The position numbers were made by a program, and so were the translations under genes. A stretch of DNA of 64,000 bases, taken from assembly GCA_038329965.1 (NCBI GenBank), contig JBBQNN010000003.1, forward strand, positions 55,084-119,083. Direction: 5' to 3'. The notes beneath the pieces are model-generated. The model was not told the DNA's origin, did no database searches, and saw only the letters and a program-made list of their open reading frames with translations. This document shows, piece after piece, positions 39,592-48,031 of this stretch (the first letter of the stretch is position 1; every line of letters starts with the position of its first letter). Source of the DNA: QHCA01 sp003244095 (lineage in GTDB: Bacteria > Actinomycetota > Actinomycetes > Mycobacteriales > QHCA01).

Positions 39592-39987
39592 GTGCGCACT
39601 GCCTCTTTGCCGAAACTGACCGCTATCAGCCTGGCCGGCTTACTACTGGCCGCCACGGCAGCCTGCTCGGGTGGGGGCGACAGTGGTGGCGTGACCGGAG
39701 CGGCGACGAAGATCACGGCCACCGACTTCGTCTGCGCCGTCTCGGCCTCCGTCGTCAAGGCCGGCAACAACACGTTCGCGATCTCCAACACCGGCAAGAC
39801 GACGACCGAGGTCGATGTGTACGGGAAGCAGAACGGTGTCTTCTCCAAGATCATGGGGCAGAAGAAGCACATCGGCCCGGGCACCAAGGCCGCGTTGACG
39901 GTGAACCTGAAGGCGGCCAGCTACGAGGTCGCGTGTAAGCCCGGCGAGAAGGGCAACGGCGTCCGGACGAAGATCACCGCGCAGTAG
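39592..39987 (+). CDS. Lipoprotein consisting of an EfeO-type cupredoxin domain
   Basis: A 131-aa exported lipoprotein. The GTG at 39592 has CAGGAG 6-7 nt before it. The signal ends in L-A-A-T-A-A-C-S, a good lipobox with the lipidated Cys at 25. The mature part has A-T-D-F-V-C, then F-A-I-S-N-T-G-K-T-T-T-E-V, I-G-P-G-T-K-A, and Y-E-V-A-C-K-P-G-E-K-G-N-G-V-R-T, the layout of the cupredoxin-like N-terminal domain of EfeO iron-uptake proteins. The peptidase-like M75 half of EfeO is absent. The two Cys may form a disulfide or bind metal. Its place behind an orphan ABC ATPase hints at metal handling but does not prove it. Confidence 0.8.
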   Translation: MRTASLPKLTAISLAGLLLAATAACSGGGDSGGVTGAATKITATDFVCAVSASVVKAGNNTFAISNTGKTTTEVDVYGKQNGVFSKIMGQKKHIGPGTKAALTVNLKAASYEVACKPGEKGNGVRTKITAQ

Positions 39988-39996
39988 CCGGCAGCC

Positions 39997-40064
39997 CGCT
40001 CGATGCTCACTCGACTGTTTGTCATCTCGCTCCGCGCCTCGCTTCGCTCGATGCTCACTCGACT
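39997..40064. repeat. Dispersed intergenic repeat: partial copy followed by full 37-nt copy 2
   Basis: The 20 bases CGCTCGATGCTCACTCGACT occur at 39997-40016 and again at 40045-40064, offset by 48 bp. The second belongs to a full 37-nt copy (40028-40064) identical to 9859-9895. Both lie in the gap between the cupredoxin lipoprotein and the enoyl-CoA hydratase. A head-to-tail arrangement like this suggests duplication in place. Confidence 0.75.
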
Positions 40065-40095
40065 AAACTCGCCGCATCGGTGACGGGAGAGTGCT

Positions 40096-40875
40096 GTGGG
40101 CGAGTTGGTGGGGCTTGAGGTCGATGGCGGCATCGGCACGATCTGGCTGAATCGGCCCCCGATGAATGCCCTCAGCATCGAGGTGCAGGAGCAACTCCGG
40201 GCGGCGGCGCACGAAGCCGCGCACCGCCGCGACGTCCGGGCCGTGGTTCTCTACGGCGGCCCGAAGATCTTCGCGGCCGGTGCCGACGTCAAGGAGATGG
40301 CCGGCATGGGCTACGCCGACATGGCCGACCGGGCCGAGGCGCTGTCCTCGTCGTTCTCCGCCGTCGCGGACATCCCCAAACCGGTCGTGGCCGCCGTCAC
40401 CGGCTACGCGCTCGGCGGCGGCTGTGAGCTCGCGCTGACCGCCGACTTCCGCGTGTGCGGTGACAACGCGAGGTTCGGCCAGCCCGAGATCCTGCTCGGC
40501 GTGATCCCCGGCGCCGGCGGCACCCAGCGCCTGACCCGCCTGGTCGGCCCCAGCAGGGCAAAGGACATGGTGTTCTCGGGCCGGTTCGTCGATGCCGACG
40601 AGGCCCTGCGCATCGGTCTCGTCGACCGGGTGGTCGCACCTGACGACGTCTACACCGCAGCGGTCGAGATGGTCTCCCGATATGCCGAAGGCCCGGCGTT
40701 CGCGCTGCGGGCGGCGAAGGCGGCGATCGACGGGGGCCTGGACACCGACCTCGACAGCGGGCTGCGACTGGAGAGCCACCTGTTCGCGGCGCTGTTCGCC
40801 ACCGAGGACAAGGCCATCGGCATGCAGTCGTTCGTCGAGAACGGCCCGGGCAAGGCGAAGTTCGTCGGCCGGTGA
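40096..40875 (+). CDS. Enoyl-CoA hydratase (crotonase family)
   Basis: Hydrates 2-enoyl-CoA to 3-hydroxyacyl-CoA; it could supply crotonyl-CoA for Ccr or act in beta-oxidation. 259 aa, normal for crotonase. Both catalytic glutamates are in place: G-G-G-C-E-L-A-L and Q-P-E-I-L-L-G-V-I-P-G-A-G-G-T. The oxyanion hole is I-F-A-A-G-A-D-V-K and G-G-G. This makes true hydratase activity likely rather than isomerase or decarboxylase. The GTG at 40096 follows the repeat by 31 bp, and the methyltransferase GTG overlaps its TGA by 4 nt. Confidence 0.92.
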   Translation: MGELVGLEVDGGIGTIWLNRPPMNALSIEVQEQLRAAAHEAAHRRDVRAVVLYGGPKIFAAGADVKEMAGMGYADMADRAEALSSSFSAVADIPKPVVAAVTGYALGGGCELALTADFRVCGDNARFGQPEILLGVIPGAGGTQRLTRLVGPSRAKDMVFSGRFVDADEALRIGLVDRVVAPDDVYTAAVEMVSRYAEGPAFALRAAKAAIDGGLDTDLDSGLRLESHLFAALFATEDKAIGMQSFVENGPGKAKFVGR

Positions 40876-41801
40876 CCGCGACCCCGGAGGAGGTTGCCGC
40901 GGCGCGGGAGGATCCCAAGCTGGCCAACGTGCTCTACCACGACTGGGAGTCGGAGACCTACGACGCGAAGTGGTCGATCTCCTACGACGAGCGCTGCATC
41001 TCCTACGCCCGCGACCGGTTCGTCAAGATCGCCGGGAGGGCCGGCTGGCCCTACGGTGACGCGCTCGAGATCGGCTGCGGCACCGGGTTCTTCCTGCTCA
41101 ACCTGATCCAGGCCGGCGTCGCCGACCGCGGCGAGGTCAGCGACATCAGCCCGGGCATGGTCGAGGTGGCCAAGGCCAATGCAGCCGGGCTCGGACGCTC
41201 CGTCGGCGGACGGGTCGCCGACGCCGAGTCGATCCCGTACCCCGACGCCAGCTTCGACCTCGTGGTCGGGCACGCCGTGCTCCACCACATCCCCGATGTC
41301 GGTCTCGCGCTGCGCGAGGTGCTGAGGGTGCTGCGTCCCGGTGGCCGGTTCGTCTTCGCCGGCGAGCCGACCCGGCACGGCGACTTCGTGGCCCGGCGGT
41401 TATCGCGGCTGACCTGGTGGGCCACGACGCAGGCGACCCGCCTGCCGGCCCTGCGCGCGTGGCGCCGTTCACAGGTCGAGCTCGACGACTCGTCCCGGGC
41501 GGCGGCGCTGGAGGCGATCGTCGACCTGCACACGTTCGCTCCGGCCGGCCTGCGTCGGCTCGCGCTGGCGGCCGGCGCGGTCGACGTGCAGGTACGCACC
41601 GAGGAGCTCACCGCGTCGTGGTTCGGCTGGCCGGTGCGCACGTTCGAGGCGGCCGTACCTCGCGAGCGACTGGGCTGGAGCTGGGCGATGTTCGCCTACC
41701 GCACGTGGCAGCGGCTGTCCCACGTGGACGAGACGGTGCTGGCCCGGGTGGTCCCGGCGGGGCTGTTCTACAACGCCCTGGTCACGGGTGTGAAGCCCTA
41801 G
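40872..41801 (+). CDS. Class I SAM-dependent methyltransferase
   Basis: A 309-aa cytoplasmic methyltransferase. SAM-binding motif I is A-L-E-I-G-C-G-T-G-F-F-L near residue 67, the acidic loop is E-V-S-D-I-S-P-G-M, and post-motifs are D-A-E-S-I-P-Y-P and L-R-V-L-R-P-G-G-R-F. The 5' start, L-A-N-V-L-Y-H-D-W-E-S-E-T-Y-D-A-K-W, is a known lead block of one actinobacterial group that precedes the UbiE-like core. The ~120-residue C-terminal part is specific and gives no substrate hint. Its GTG overlaps the hydratase stop (GTGA). Confidence 0.88.
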   Translation: MTATPEEVAAAREDPKLANVLYHDWESETYDAKWSISYDERCISYARDRFVKIAGRAGWPYGDALEIGCGTGFFLLNLIQAGVADRGEVSDISPGMVEVAKANAAGLGRSVGGRVADAESIPYPDASFDLVVGHAVLHHIPDVGLALREVLRVLRPGGRFVFAGEPTRHGDFVARRLSRLTWWATTQATRLPALRAWRRSQVELDDSSRAAALEAIVDLHTFAPAGLRRLALAAGAVDVQVRTEELTASWFGWPVRTFEAAVPRERLGWSWAMFAYRTWQRLSHVDETVLARVVPAGLFYNALVTGVKP

Positions 41802-41871
41802 CTCGTGCCTACCGACAGGGTTTCGCGAGCATGCTGCCCGAGGTGATCTTGCACGGCAGTACGGTATTGCA

Positions 41872-42558
41872 GTGCTGCGGTCCGGCCCCGATCGACGCGA
41901 TCCCCGGCAGGCGAGGTTCCTGACCCTGGCCTCGCTGCGGTGGGTGGTCGCGCACCGGGCGTGGACGCCGTACTACCTGGTCCGCTACTGGCGGTTCTTC
42001 TGGTTCAAGGTGCGCAACCCGCAGGTGATCACCGAGGGCTTCGTCTTCCTCGGCCGGCGGGTCGAGGTGCGGGCCCGGGCCGGCTACGGGCGGGTGGTAC
42101 TCGGCCGCTGGGTGCACATCGGCGACGGCAACAAGCTGCGCGCGCACGAGGGCACGCTGCGGATCGGGGACAAGTGCGTCTTCGGCAGCGAGAACACGGT
42201 CAACTGCCAGCTCGACGTGGAGTTCGGCGCGGCGACGATCGTGTCCGATTGGGTCTACATCTGCGACTTCGACCACGTGTTTGCCGACATCAACGTGCCG
42301 ATCAAGGACCAGGGCATCGTCAAGGCGCCGGTCCGCATCGGGCCGGGCGGCTGGATCGGGGTCAAGGCCACGGTGCTCAAGGGGGTCACGGTGGGCGCCG
42401 GCTCGGTGATCGCCGCGCACACGGTGGTCACCCGCAGCGTGCCGGCGTACAGCATCGTCGCGGGTACGCCGGGCCGGGTCGTGCGTGACCGGCTGCCCGC
42501 CAGCGCCGAGGCGGCGGAGCGCGAGGCGCTCGCTCACTCGACCGACGCAGCGCCGTGA
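41872..42558 (+). CDS. Hexapeptide-repeat acyltransferase (LbetaH)
   Basis: A 228-aa enzyme related to maltose/galactoside acetyltransferases. The left-handed beta-helix is visible as hexad steps (R-I-G-D-K-C, V-F-G-S-E-N, T-I-V-S-D-W, P-V-R-I-G-P, W-I-G-V-K-A, T-V-L-K-G-V-T-V-G-A-G-S-V-I) from ~85 to 200. The catalytic His is likely in C-D-F-D-H-V. The preceding hydrophobic Y-W-R-F-F-W-F-K segment suggests membrane association. The GTG at 41872 is chosen; 70 bp separate it from the methyltransferase. The VOC gene overlaps its stop. The acceptor sugar or lipid is unknown. Confidence 0.85.
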   Translation: MLRSGPDRRDPRQARFLTLASLRWVVAHRAWTPYYLVRYWRFFWFKVRNPQVITEGFVFLGRRVEVRARAGYGRVVLGRWVHIGDGNKLRAHEGTLRIGDKCVFGSENTVNCQLDVEFGAATIVSDWVYICDFDHVFADINVPIKDQGIVKAPVRIGPGGWIGVKATVLKGVTVGAGSVIAAHTVVTRSVPAYSIVAGTPGRVVRDRLPASAEAAEREALAHSTDAAP

Positions 42559-42905
42559 CGATCCGGCTGGGCAGCGTCGTGATCAACTGCGCCGACATCG
42601 ACCTGATGACGGCTTTCTGGGCAGCGGCACTGGATCTCAGGCCCGATTCCGAAGCTGCCGACTTCCGGGTGCTGCGCGGCGACCGGGTCAACGTCTCGCT
42701 GCAGATCTCCGACACTCCCGTCAGCGGTCGGGACCAGATGCACCTGGATCTGTACGCGCCAGATCAGCCGGCCGAGGTCGAGCGGCTGACGGCCCTCGGC
42801 GCGAAATTCGTTCGCCATGTCAAGGATCCCGAGGACGATTACGTCGTGCTGGCCGATCCGGAGGGCAACCTGCTCTGCGTGTGCCTGGTCCCGCTCCCGG
42901 CGTGA
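42555..42905 (+). CDS. VOC-family protein (short)
   Basis: A 116-aa VOC-fold protein starting with a GTG that overlaps the acyltransferase stop. Two beta-alpha-beta-beta-beta modules are readable, with H-L-D-L-Y and the closing L-A-D-P-E-G-N-L-L-C-V giving plausible metal residues; the first module lacks the usual His near its start (V-V-I-N-C-A-D), so the metal site may be incomplete. Many such proteins act as drug-binding or lyase-like enzymes, but no substrate can be assigned. Confidence 0.82.
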   Translation: MTIRLGSVVINCADIDLMTAFWAAALDLRPDSEAADFRVLRGDRVNVSLQISDTPVSGRDQMHLDLYAPDQPAEVERLTALGAKFVRHVKDPEDDYVVLADPEGNLLCVCLVPLPA

Positions 42906-42915
42906 GGGTCTCTCG

Positions 42916-43716
42916 ATGGACGTAGCCGCCGTACTGGCCCGATACGACCGGCAGCTGCGCCGGGACGCCACCGCGTTGCCACCGGCCCGGATCGAGCGGG
43001 ACGGCGCCGTCATCCGCTGGCTCAACGACGCCGAGGAGGGCGGCTGGGAGGCCGTCTTCTGGTCCGACCTCGACGAGTCGACCGCGGACGCGCAGATCGC
43101 GCACGAGAAGGCGTACTTCACCGCCCGGCGCCAGCGGTTCGAGTGGAAGCACCACGCCTACGACCGCCCGGCCGACCTGCCGGCCCGGCTGATCGCGGCA
43201 GGCTTCGAGCCGGAGGAGGAGGAGGCGCTGGTCGTGGCCGAGATCGCCGGCCTCGCCGCCGACTTCACCGTGCCCGACGGCATCGAGCTGGTGCCGGTCA
43301 CCGACGCGGCGGGGGTCGAGCGGGTGGTCGCCGTGCACAACGAGGTCTTCGGCATCGACCACTCCTGGCTGCGCCGCGAGATGCTTGCCAAGCTCGGTAA
43401 CCCGGAGGCGGGCGTCGCGGTGTTGGCCATGGCCGGCGACCGGGCGGTGTGCGCGGCGCGCGTGGACTTTCACCCCGGCACCGACTTCGCGAGCCTCTGG
43501 GGCGGCGGGACCCTGCCGGAGTGGCGCGGCCGGGGCATCTACCGCGCGCTGGTCGGTTACCGCGCCCGGCTCGCGGCCGAGCGGGGGTTCCGGTACCTGC
43601 AGGTCGACTCCTCGCCCGACAGCCAGCCGATCCTGCGGCGGCTCGGCTTCGTCGACCTGACGACCACCACGCCGTACGTGTACACGCCGCCTTCGGTTGA
43701 CAACCAGCCGCCCTGA
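42916..43716 (+). CDS. GNAT-family N-acetyltransferase
   Basis: A 266-aa protein. The ATG at 42916 follows the VOC gene by 10 nt. The acetyl-CoA-binding motif is L-P-E-W-R-G-R-G-I-Y-R-A-L near residue 195-210, with D-S-S-P-D-S-Q-P-I-L-R-R-L-G-F at the end, the typical GNAT C-terminal helix. The first 115 residues form an extra N-terminal domain containing paired E-E-E-E and W-K-H-H-A-Y segments, so it may be a two-GNAT-like protein with a degenerate first half. The acetyl acceptor is unknown. Confidence 0.86.
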   Translation: MDVAAVLARYDRQLRRDATALPPARIERDGAVIRWLNDAEEGGWEAVFWSDLDESTADAQIAHEKAYFTARRQRFEWKHHAYDRPADLPARLIAAGFEPEEEEALVVAEIAGLAADFTVPDGIELVPVTDAAGVERVVAVHNEVFGIDHSWLRREMLAKLGNPEAGVAVLAMAGDRAVCAARVDFHPGTDFASLWGGGTLPEWRGRGIYRALVGYRARLAAERGFRYLQVDSSPDSQPILRRLGFVDLTTTTPYVYTPPSVDNQPP

Positions 43717-43723
43717 CGGTCGG

Positions 43724-45229
43724 TCAGCCGCGCTCGACCGCCGTCGCCAGCAGGCCCAGCGGTGGTGAGCCCAGGTCGAGCATCGCCCGGTGGAACCTCG
43801 GCAGCGAGAAGCCCTCGCCCCAGGCCGCCCGGGCCTGCTCCCGCAGGGCGGTGACCGCCAGCTTCCCCCAGGTGTAGCGGCCGTAGCCGGGGTCGAACGT
43901 GCCGCGCCGGGCCTCGGACAGCGCCGCCGGGCCCTGCAGGAACGCGTCGGCAGCAAAGCGGGCGGCGGCGTCGGCGACCGTCATCGCACCGGTGTGCAGG
44001 CCGATGGAGCAGGCCAACCGGGTGACCCGCACCAGCGCCTCGATGGCCACGCCGGCCGCGAATCGCGGGTCGGCGGCGCGGAAGCCCTCCTCGACGGCGA
44101 CCTCCTCCACGTAGTGCGCCCAGCCCTCGGCGAACGAGCCCGAGATCAGCAACTGCCGGACGTCGCTCGCCGCGTGCCGCAGCGCCCGGCCGTGCGAGAA
44201 GTGCCCGGGTGCCACCTCGTGCACGGTGATGGCCGGCAGCGTCGTGCGGGAGAACACGGCCAGCCACTCCTGCTGCTCCTCTGCCGGCCAGGACTCATCG
44301 GGTGGGGTGACGTAGTACCAGGACGGGCCCTCCGGCTCGCCCGGCGCCGCCCACGACATCATCGCCATCGCCCAGCGACGCGACGGCGGCGCCGGGCCGA
44401 CCCGGCACTCGCCGTCGTGGTAGGGCGCCAGGTCACGCTCCTTGGTCCAGGCGAGGACCTCCGCGGTGACCTCTCGCGCCTCCCGCAGCACGCCGTCGGC
44501 GTCCGGATGGTCGCGCAGCAGCGCTGCGACCGTCGTGGCGACCGGCCGGCCGGGGGCGACCTGCTCGCATGCTTCGGTGAGCATGGCCGTCAGGCGATCG
44601 CGCTCCCGGTCGGCGGTGCCGGCCAGCGTGCCGAGGTCGACGTCGAGGGCCTCGCCCGACCCGAGGTAGCGGGCCAGGGCGGGGCCACCCAGAGCGGCAT
44701 CCTGCGGGCCCTCGACGGCGGCTCGCTCGACATGGTCGACCAGCCGGTCGAGTGCGGCCAGCGCGCCCTTGTCGACCTCGTCGCTGTCGTCCAGGCCGGC
44801 GGCCAGGCCACGTACCGCGCTACGGGTCGACTCGGCGACCGGTCGGGCGACCCGGTCGAGGGATGCGATGGCGCCGTCGACGGCATCCGGCCACCGGGCC
44901 AGGTGGCGGCGGCGGGCCTCGGCCCGCTCGGCGGCCGGCGCGTACTCGCGGTCGTAGCAGGCCACGTCGAGATTGCCCACGTGTACCAGCGGGTTGATCC
45001 GATGGAACTCCAGCTCGCCGTACACCACTCGCGCGCTGTCTTCGAAGGCGCTCAGCACCGCCTCGTCGTAGGGGTCCGCCCGGCGTTCACCGTTGCCCAG
45101 CGCAGCCAGGCCGCGGGCCACGCCGGCGGGGGAGAGGTCCTGCACCTGGCCGTCGTACTCGTGCCGTCCGCCGTACTCCCGGAACTCGGGGACGGAGAGG
45201 TCGGCCAGTGCACGCAGTCGGGGTTCCAT
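43724..45229 (-). CDS. DUF885-family protein (predicted metal-dependent hydrolase)
   Basis: A 501-aa soluble, mostly helical protein. The conserved metal-binding segment H-E-V-A-P-G-H-F-S-H-G near residue 340 and E-G-W-A-H-Y-V-E-E near 370 recall zinc peptidases of the DUF885 clan. E-A-L-V-R-V-T-R-L and T-F-D-P-G-Y-G-R-Y-T-W-G-K are later family blocks. It lacks a signal peptide, so is presumably cytoplasmic. The stop is convergent with the GNAT, 7 bp apart. The substrate is unknown. Confidence 0.85.
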   Translation of the reverse strand: MEPRLRALADLSVPEFREYGGRHEYDGQVQDLSPAGVARGLAALGNGERRADPYDEAVLSAFEDSARVVYGELEFHRINPLVHVGNLDVACYDREYAPAAERAEARRRHLARWPDAVDGAIASLDRVARPVAESTRSAVRGLAAGLDDSDEVDKGALAALDRLVDHVERAAVEGPQDAALGGPALARYLGSGEALDVDLGTLAGTADRERDRLTAMLTEACEQVAPGRPVATTVAALLRDHPDADGVLREAREVTAEVLAWTKERDLAPYHDGECRVGPAPPSRRWAMAMMSWAAPGEPEGPSWYYVTPPDESWPAEEQQEWLAVFSRTTLPAITVHEVAPGHFSHGRALRHAASDVRQLLISGSFAEGWAHYVEEVAVEEGFRAADPRFAAGVAIEALVRVTRLACSIGLHTGAMTVADAAARFAADAFLQGPAALSEARRGTFDPGYGRYTWGKLAVTALREQARAAWGEGFSLPRFHRAMLDLGSPPLGLLATAVERG

Positions 45230-45292
45230 CGTGCGAACCTAGCAATGGCGAGCCGGGCGTGCAGCACCGTTGGCACGTGCCCAGCGGCTGCC

Positions 45293-46006
45293 TCACGGCC
45301 GGCAGGCGGCCACGAACAGCAGATCCAGGGAGCCGTCGAGATCGGGCTCGGCCAGCACGAAGTCGGACGCGCGGACACTCACCACGTCGCCCCACACGCC
45401 CTCCGACCACGCCTCAGGGGGCGCCGCGAGCTGCGCGCGGACGAGCCCACCATCGTGCTGCTGGTCCAGGCGCCGCAGTCGCGGCCCGTGCGAGAGGCCG
45501 TACCGGTGGGTGATCGCGAAGGACGGGTCGAGCAGCGCCGCCAGCTCGTCGCCGGACAGCTCGCGGGCGTGGTACAGGTTGCCGGGAGGGAAGGTCAGCC
45601 GGTTGGGCGTGCTGACGACCAGCGGGCCGCCCGGGGCGAGCACCCGGGCGCACTCGTCCACCAGGGCGGGCTGGTCCCACAGGTGCTCGATCACCTGCAG
45701 GCACACCACGGCGTCGAAGGCGCCTGCGGCGAACGGCAATTTCACCGCGTTGCCGCGGACGGCCGCCAGCCGCGGATAGCCGCCGCGCAGATGAACGGCT
45801 GCGGCTGCGTCGTAGTCGAGCGTCACCGTACGGTCAGCGACGGATGCGAGCAGGTCGGCGCCGTATCCCTCACCCGTCCCGACATCGAGCACCACGGCAC
45901 CACGGCAGAGGGGTCGCACCGCCTGGTATGCGGCCTCGTGCCGACGGAACCAGTAGTTCTCGGCGGCTATCCCCGGCAGGGTCCGCTCACCGGTCAGCCC
46001 CAGCAC
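45293..46006 (-). CDS. SAM-dependent methyltransferase (Rv3030-like by position)
   Basis: 237 aa from the GTG at 46006. Motif I V-L-D-V-G-T-G-E-G-Y-G-A near 42, then V-T-L-D-Y-D-A-A, V-C-L-Q-V-I-E-H-L-W-D and L-A-P-G-G-P-L-V-V-S-T-P-N-R give a clear class I methyltransferase; the N-terminal block, R-T-L-P-G-I-A-A-E-N-Y-W-F-R-R-H-E-A-A-Y, is distinctive. In mycobacteria I recall a similar gene beside etfBA, linked with methylglucose polysaccharide. The partner glycosyltransferase and GH57 genes of that locus are not present here, so the function may differ. 64 bp separate it from the DUF885 gene. Confidence 0.85.
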   Translation of the reverse strand: MLGLTGERTLPGIAAENYWFRRHEAAYQAVRPLCRGAVVLDVGTGEGYGADLLASVADRTVTLDYDAAAAVHLRGGYPRLAAVRGNAVKLPFAAGAFDAVVCLQVIEHLWDQPALVDECARVLAPGGPLVVSTPNRLTFPPGNLYHARELSGDELAALLDPSFAITHRYGLSHGPRLRRLDQQHDGGLVRAQLAAPPEAWSEGVWGDVVSVRASDFVLAEPDLDGSLDLLFVAACRP

Positions 46007-46268
46007 TCGCCCTGCCTACCACAGGCAGCAGACAACCATGTCGTTCCTGCCTGTCACACGAGCGTTTCCCGCTGCGCGAGAGGTATCCGGCCCGGTGAGC
46101 CACCGGCGGCGATTCTGCGAACGCCGCGCGAATCCGTGGTGAGCATTTTCGCGAATTGATGGCCATCAGGGTGTCTGATAGGGGAGAGTCATTCAGTCGG
46201 CGGCCTGACACTGGCATTTCGGCATCCCGGTGAGATTGGGGCAATATTTCCTTCAGTGAGGACAAGAA
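46007..46268. other. AT-richer gap upstream of the secreted-protein gene
   Basis: The largest gene-free stretch in the window (262 bp). A small hairpin CTGCCT-accac-AGGCAG lies at 46012-46028, next to the methyltransferase start. From about 46130 the sequence is richer in A and T than its neighbours (for example TTTCGCGAATTGATGG), which fits a promoter or xenogeneic-silencer target ahead of the secreted protein. TTGATG (46156-46161) and TAGGGG 17 bp later form only a poor sigma-70-like pair. Confidence 0.35.
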
Positions 46269-47099
46269 GTGACAAAATCGCTCTTTCGGGTGATCGCCGT
46301 GGCCGGGTTGACCGCCGTCGCCGGGGCACTGCTGGGGGCGCCCGCCAACGCCACCACCGGGCCGGCCAGGGACATCACGCCACCCTCGGTGACCATCGAG
46401 CCGTTCGTCCGGTTCGTCGCAGGAACGACCGTGGCCACGTCGTATGACGCGCGGGGTTCCATCGACAACTTCGACGTGAACATGGTCGCCGACTGGACGG
46501 TCTCGGATGCGTCCGGCATCTGCTCGCAGCAGCTGACCGAGCAGAGCTACGACACGCTAGGCGGCGATCCCGACCCGATCCTGGGCAGCGACACCGTGAC
46601 CACGTCCATCGGCCGGGGCGTGCGGTCGCATCCCTTCGTCGAGGACGCGCAGAATTACTGGCGCATCCCGCACCGATTCGTCGTTCGCGTGACCGATTGC
46701 GCCGGCAACACCGCAGTGAGCGGAATATCGACGACGTCGATCAACGTCGACGAGGACAATTCGCGGGTGGTGACCTATACCGGCACCTGGGCCACGGGTC
46801 ACTTCGCCGGATTCTCCGGCGGGACCACGCATTTCACCTCCGTCGCGGGTGCGACCGCCACCTTCCACGTCGGTGCCGGAGCGGTGGCTATCGCGATGGA
46901 GCAGGCGGCCAACCGTGGGTCGGCCACGGTCAAGGTCGACGGTGTCCTGCAGCAGACGGTCAACAGCAATTCGATCACCAAACAGCACCGGCGCGTCGTG
47001 TGGCAGACACTGCTGGGGCCCGGCGACCACACGGTCCAGGTCGTCAACGACGCGACCGCCGGTCACCCACGGATCGACTTCGACGTGATCCTCGACTGA
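46269..47099 (+). CDS. Secreted protein of unknown function with C-terminal beta-sandwich-like domain
   Basis: A 276-aa exported protein. The signal peptide runs M-T-K-S-L-F-R then hydrophobic, cleaving near A-P-A-N-A. Mature sequence starts D-I-T-P-P-S-V-T, typical of extracellular beta domains. Two pairs of Cys (C-S in G-I-C-S-Q and T-D-C-A-G-N) could form a disulfide. Residues ~160-276 (V-T-Y-T-G-T-W-A-T-G-H-F-A-G-F to the end) resemble small carbohydrate- or ligand-binding beta-sandwich domains. I do not recognise a family by name. The GTG at 46269 lies about 6 nt after AGGACAAGAA. No partner gene is evident. Confidence 0.75.
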   Translation: MTKSLFRVIAVAGLTAVAGALLGAPANATTGPARDITPPSVTIEPFVRFVAGTTVATSYDARGSIDNFDVNMVADWTVSDASGICSQQLTEQSYDTLGGDPDPILGSDTVTTSIGRGVRSHPFVEDAQNYWRIPHRFVVRVTDCAGNTAVSGISTTSINVDEDNSRVVTYTGTWATGHFAGFSGGTTHFTSVAGATATFHVGAGAVAIAMEQAANRGSATVKVDGVLQQTVNSNSITKQHRRVVWQTLLGPGDHTVQVVNDATAGHPRIDFDVILD

Positions 47100-47127
47100 C
47101 ATCGAGGAGGTGGGCGGTGCCGGCACC

Positions 47128-47144
47128 GCGAGGCGCGGAGCGAG
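47128..47144. repeat. Dispersed intergenic repeat, 17-nt partial copy (reverse orientation)
   Basis: GCGAGGCGCGGAGCGAG is the exact reverse complement of part of the repeat at 40028-40064 plus its left flank (40027-40043). It is 28 bp after the secreted-protein stop and upstream of etfB. It is short, so chance cannot be fully excluded, but the position, again between genes, fits the family. Confidence 0.45.
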
Positions 47145-47239
47145 TTGAAAGCGCAGCGACCCTGTCGTGGTGAACGCCACACCGCCGTGGTGCTTGCAAC
47201 AGTTTGCCCGGTGGCTACCGACGGGTAACGTCGCGGACC

Positions 47240-48019
47240 ATGAACATCGTCGTACTGGTGAAGCAGGTGCCCGACACGTGGGCAGAGCGCAAGCTCCGCG
47301 ATGACGACAAGACCCTCGACCGTGACTCGGGCGACGCCGTCATCAACGAGATCGACGAGTACGCGGTCGAGGAGGCGCTGCGTATCGCCGAGGCGCACGG
47401 CGGGGAGACGACCGTGCTGTCGATGGGGCCGCCCCGCGCCATCGAGACCATCCGCAAAGCCCTGGCGATGGGCGTCGACAAGGCAGTGCACCTCACCGAC
47501 GAGGCTCTGCACGGCAGCTGCGCCCCACAGACCTCACTCGCTCTGGCCACCGTGCTGGGCACGCTCGACTACGACCTGGTGATCTGCGGATCGGAGGCCG
47601 TCGACGCCCGGATGTCGGCGATGGGCTCGCTGCTCGCCGAGCGGCTGGGCGTGCCGCAGCTGACGGGCGCGCGCAAGGTCGTGATCGCCGGCTCGACAGT
47701 ACGGATAGAGCGGCAGACGGACAACGGCTACGAGGTGGTCGAGGCCGCGCTGCCCGCCGTCGTCAGCGTCGTGGAGAAGATCAACGACCCGCGCTATCCG
47801 TCCTTCAAGGGGATCATGGCGGCGAAGAAGAAGCCGCTTACGACCCTGTCGGTCGCCGAGGCGGGCCTCGATCCCGGCACGGTGGGCCTGGCCAACGCGA
47901 CGAGCGAGGTCCTGGACTTCACCCCGCGGCCGCCGCGGCAGGCCGGCCAGGTGGTCAAGGACGAGGGGGACGGCGGCGTGAAGCTGGCCGAGTACCTCAT
48001 CTCGCAGAAGATCATCTGA
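47240..48019 (+). CDS. etfB: Electron transfer flavoprotein, beta subunit
   Basis: Small ETF subunit that carries electrons from acyl-CoA dehydrogenases to the respiratory chain; the heterodimer with EtfA binds FAD and AMP. 259 aa: M-N-I-V-V-L-V-K-Q-V-P-D-T, A-V-I-N-E-I-D-E-Y-A-V-E-E-A-L near 38, and the ETF-beta signature in V-E-A-A-L-P-A-V-V-S-V. K-G-I-M-A-A-K-K-K-P is the conserved peptide near 195. The ATG at 47240 is preferred over upstream alternatives because the family begins there. etfA follows by 12 nt. Confidence 0.97.
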   Translation: MNIVVLVKQVPDTWAERKLRDDDKTLDRDSGDAVINEIDEYAVEEALRIAEAHGGETTVLSMGPPRAIETIRKALAMGVDKAVHLTDEALHGSCAPQTSLALATVLGTLDYDLVICGSEAVDARMSAMGSLLAERLGVPQLTGARKVVIAGSTVRIERQTDNGYEVVEAALPAVVSVVEKINDPRYPSFKGIMAAKKKPLTTLSVAEAGLDPGTVGLANATSEVLDFTPRPPRQAGQVVKDEGDGGVKLAEYLISQKII

Positions 48020-48031
48020 GGGGTCGACGAC

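Noticed and set aside
42525..42545. CTCGCTCACTCGACC at the acyltransferase end as another copy of the dispersed repeat
   Set aside because: Only about 11 of 37 bases match and it is inside coding sequence, so it is most likely chance.
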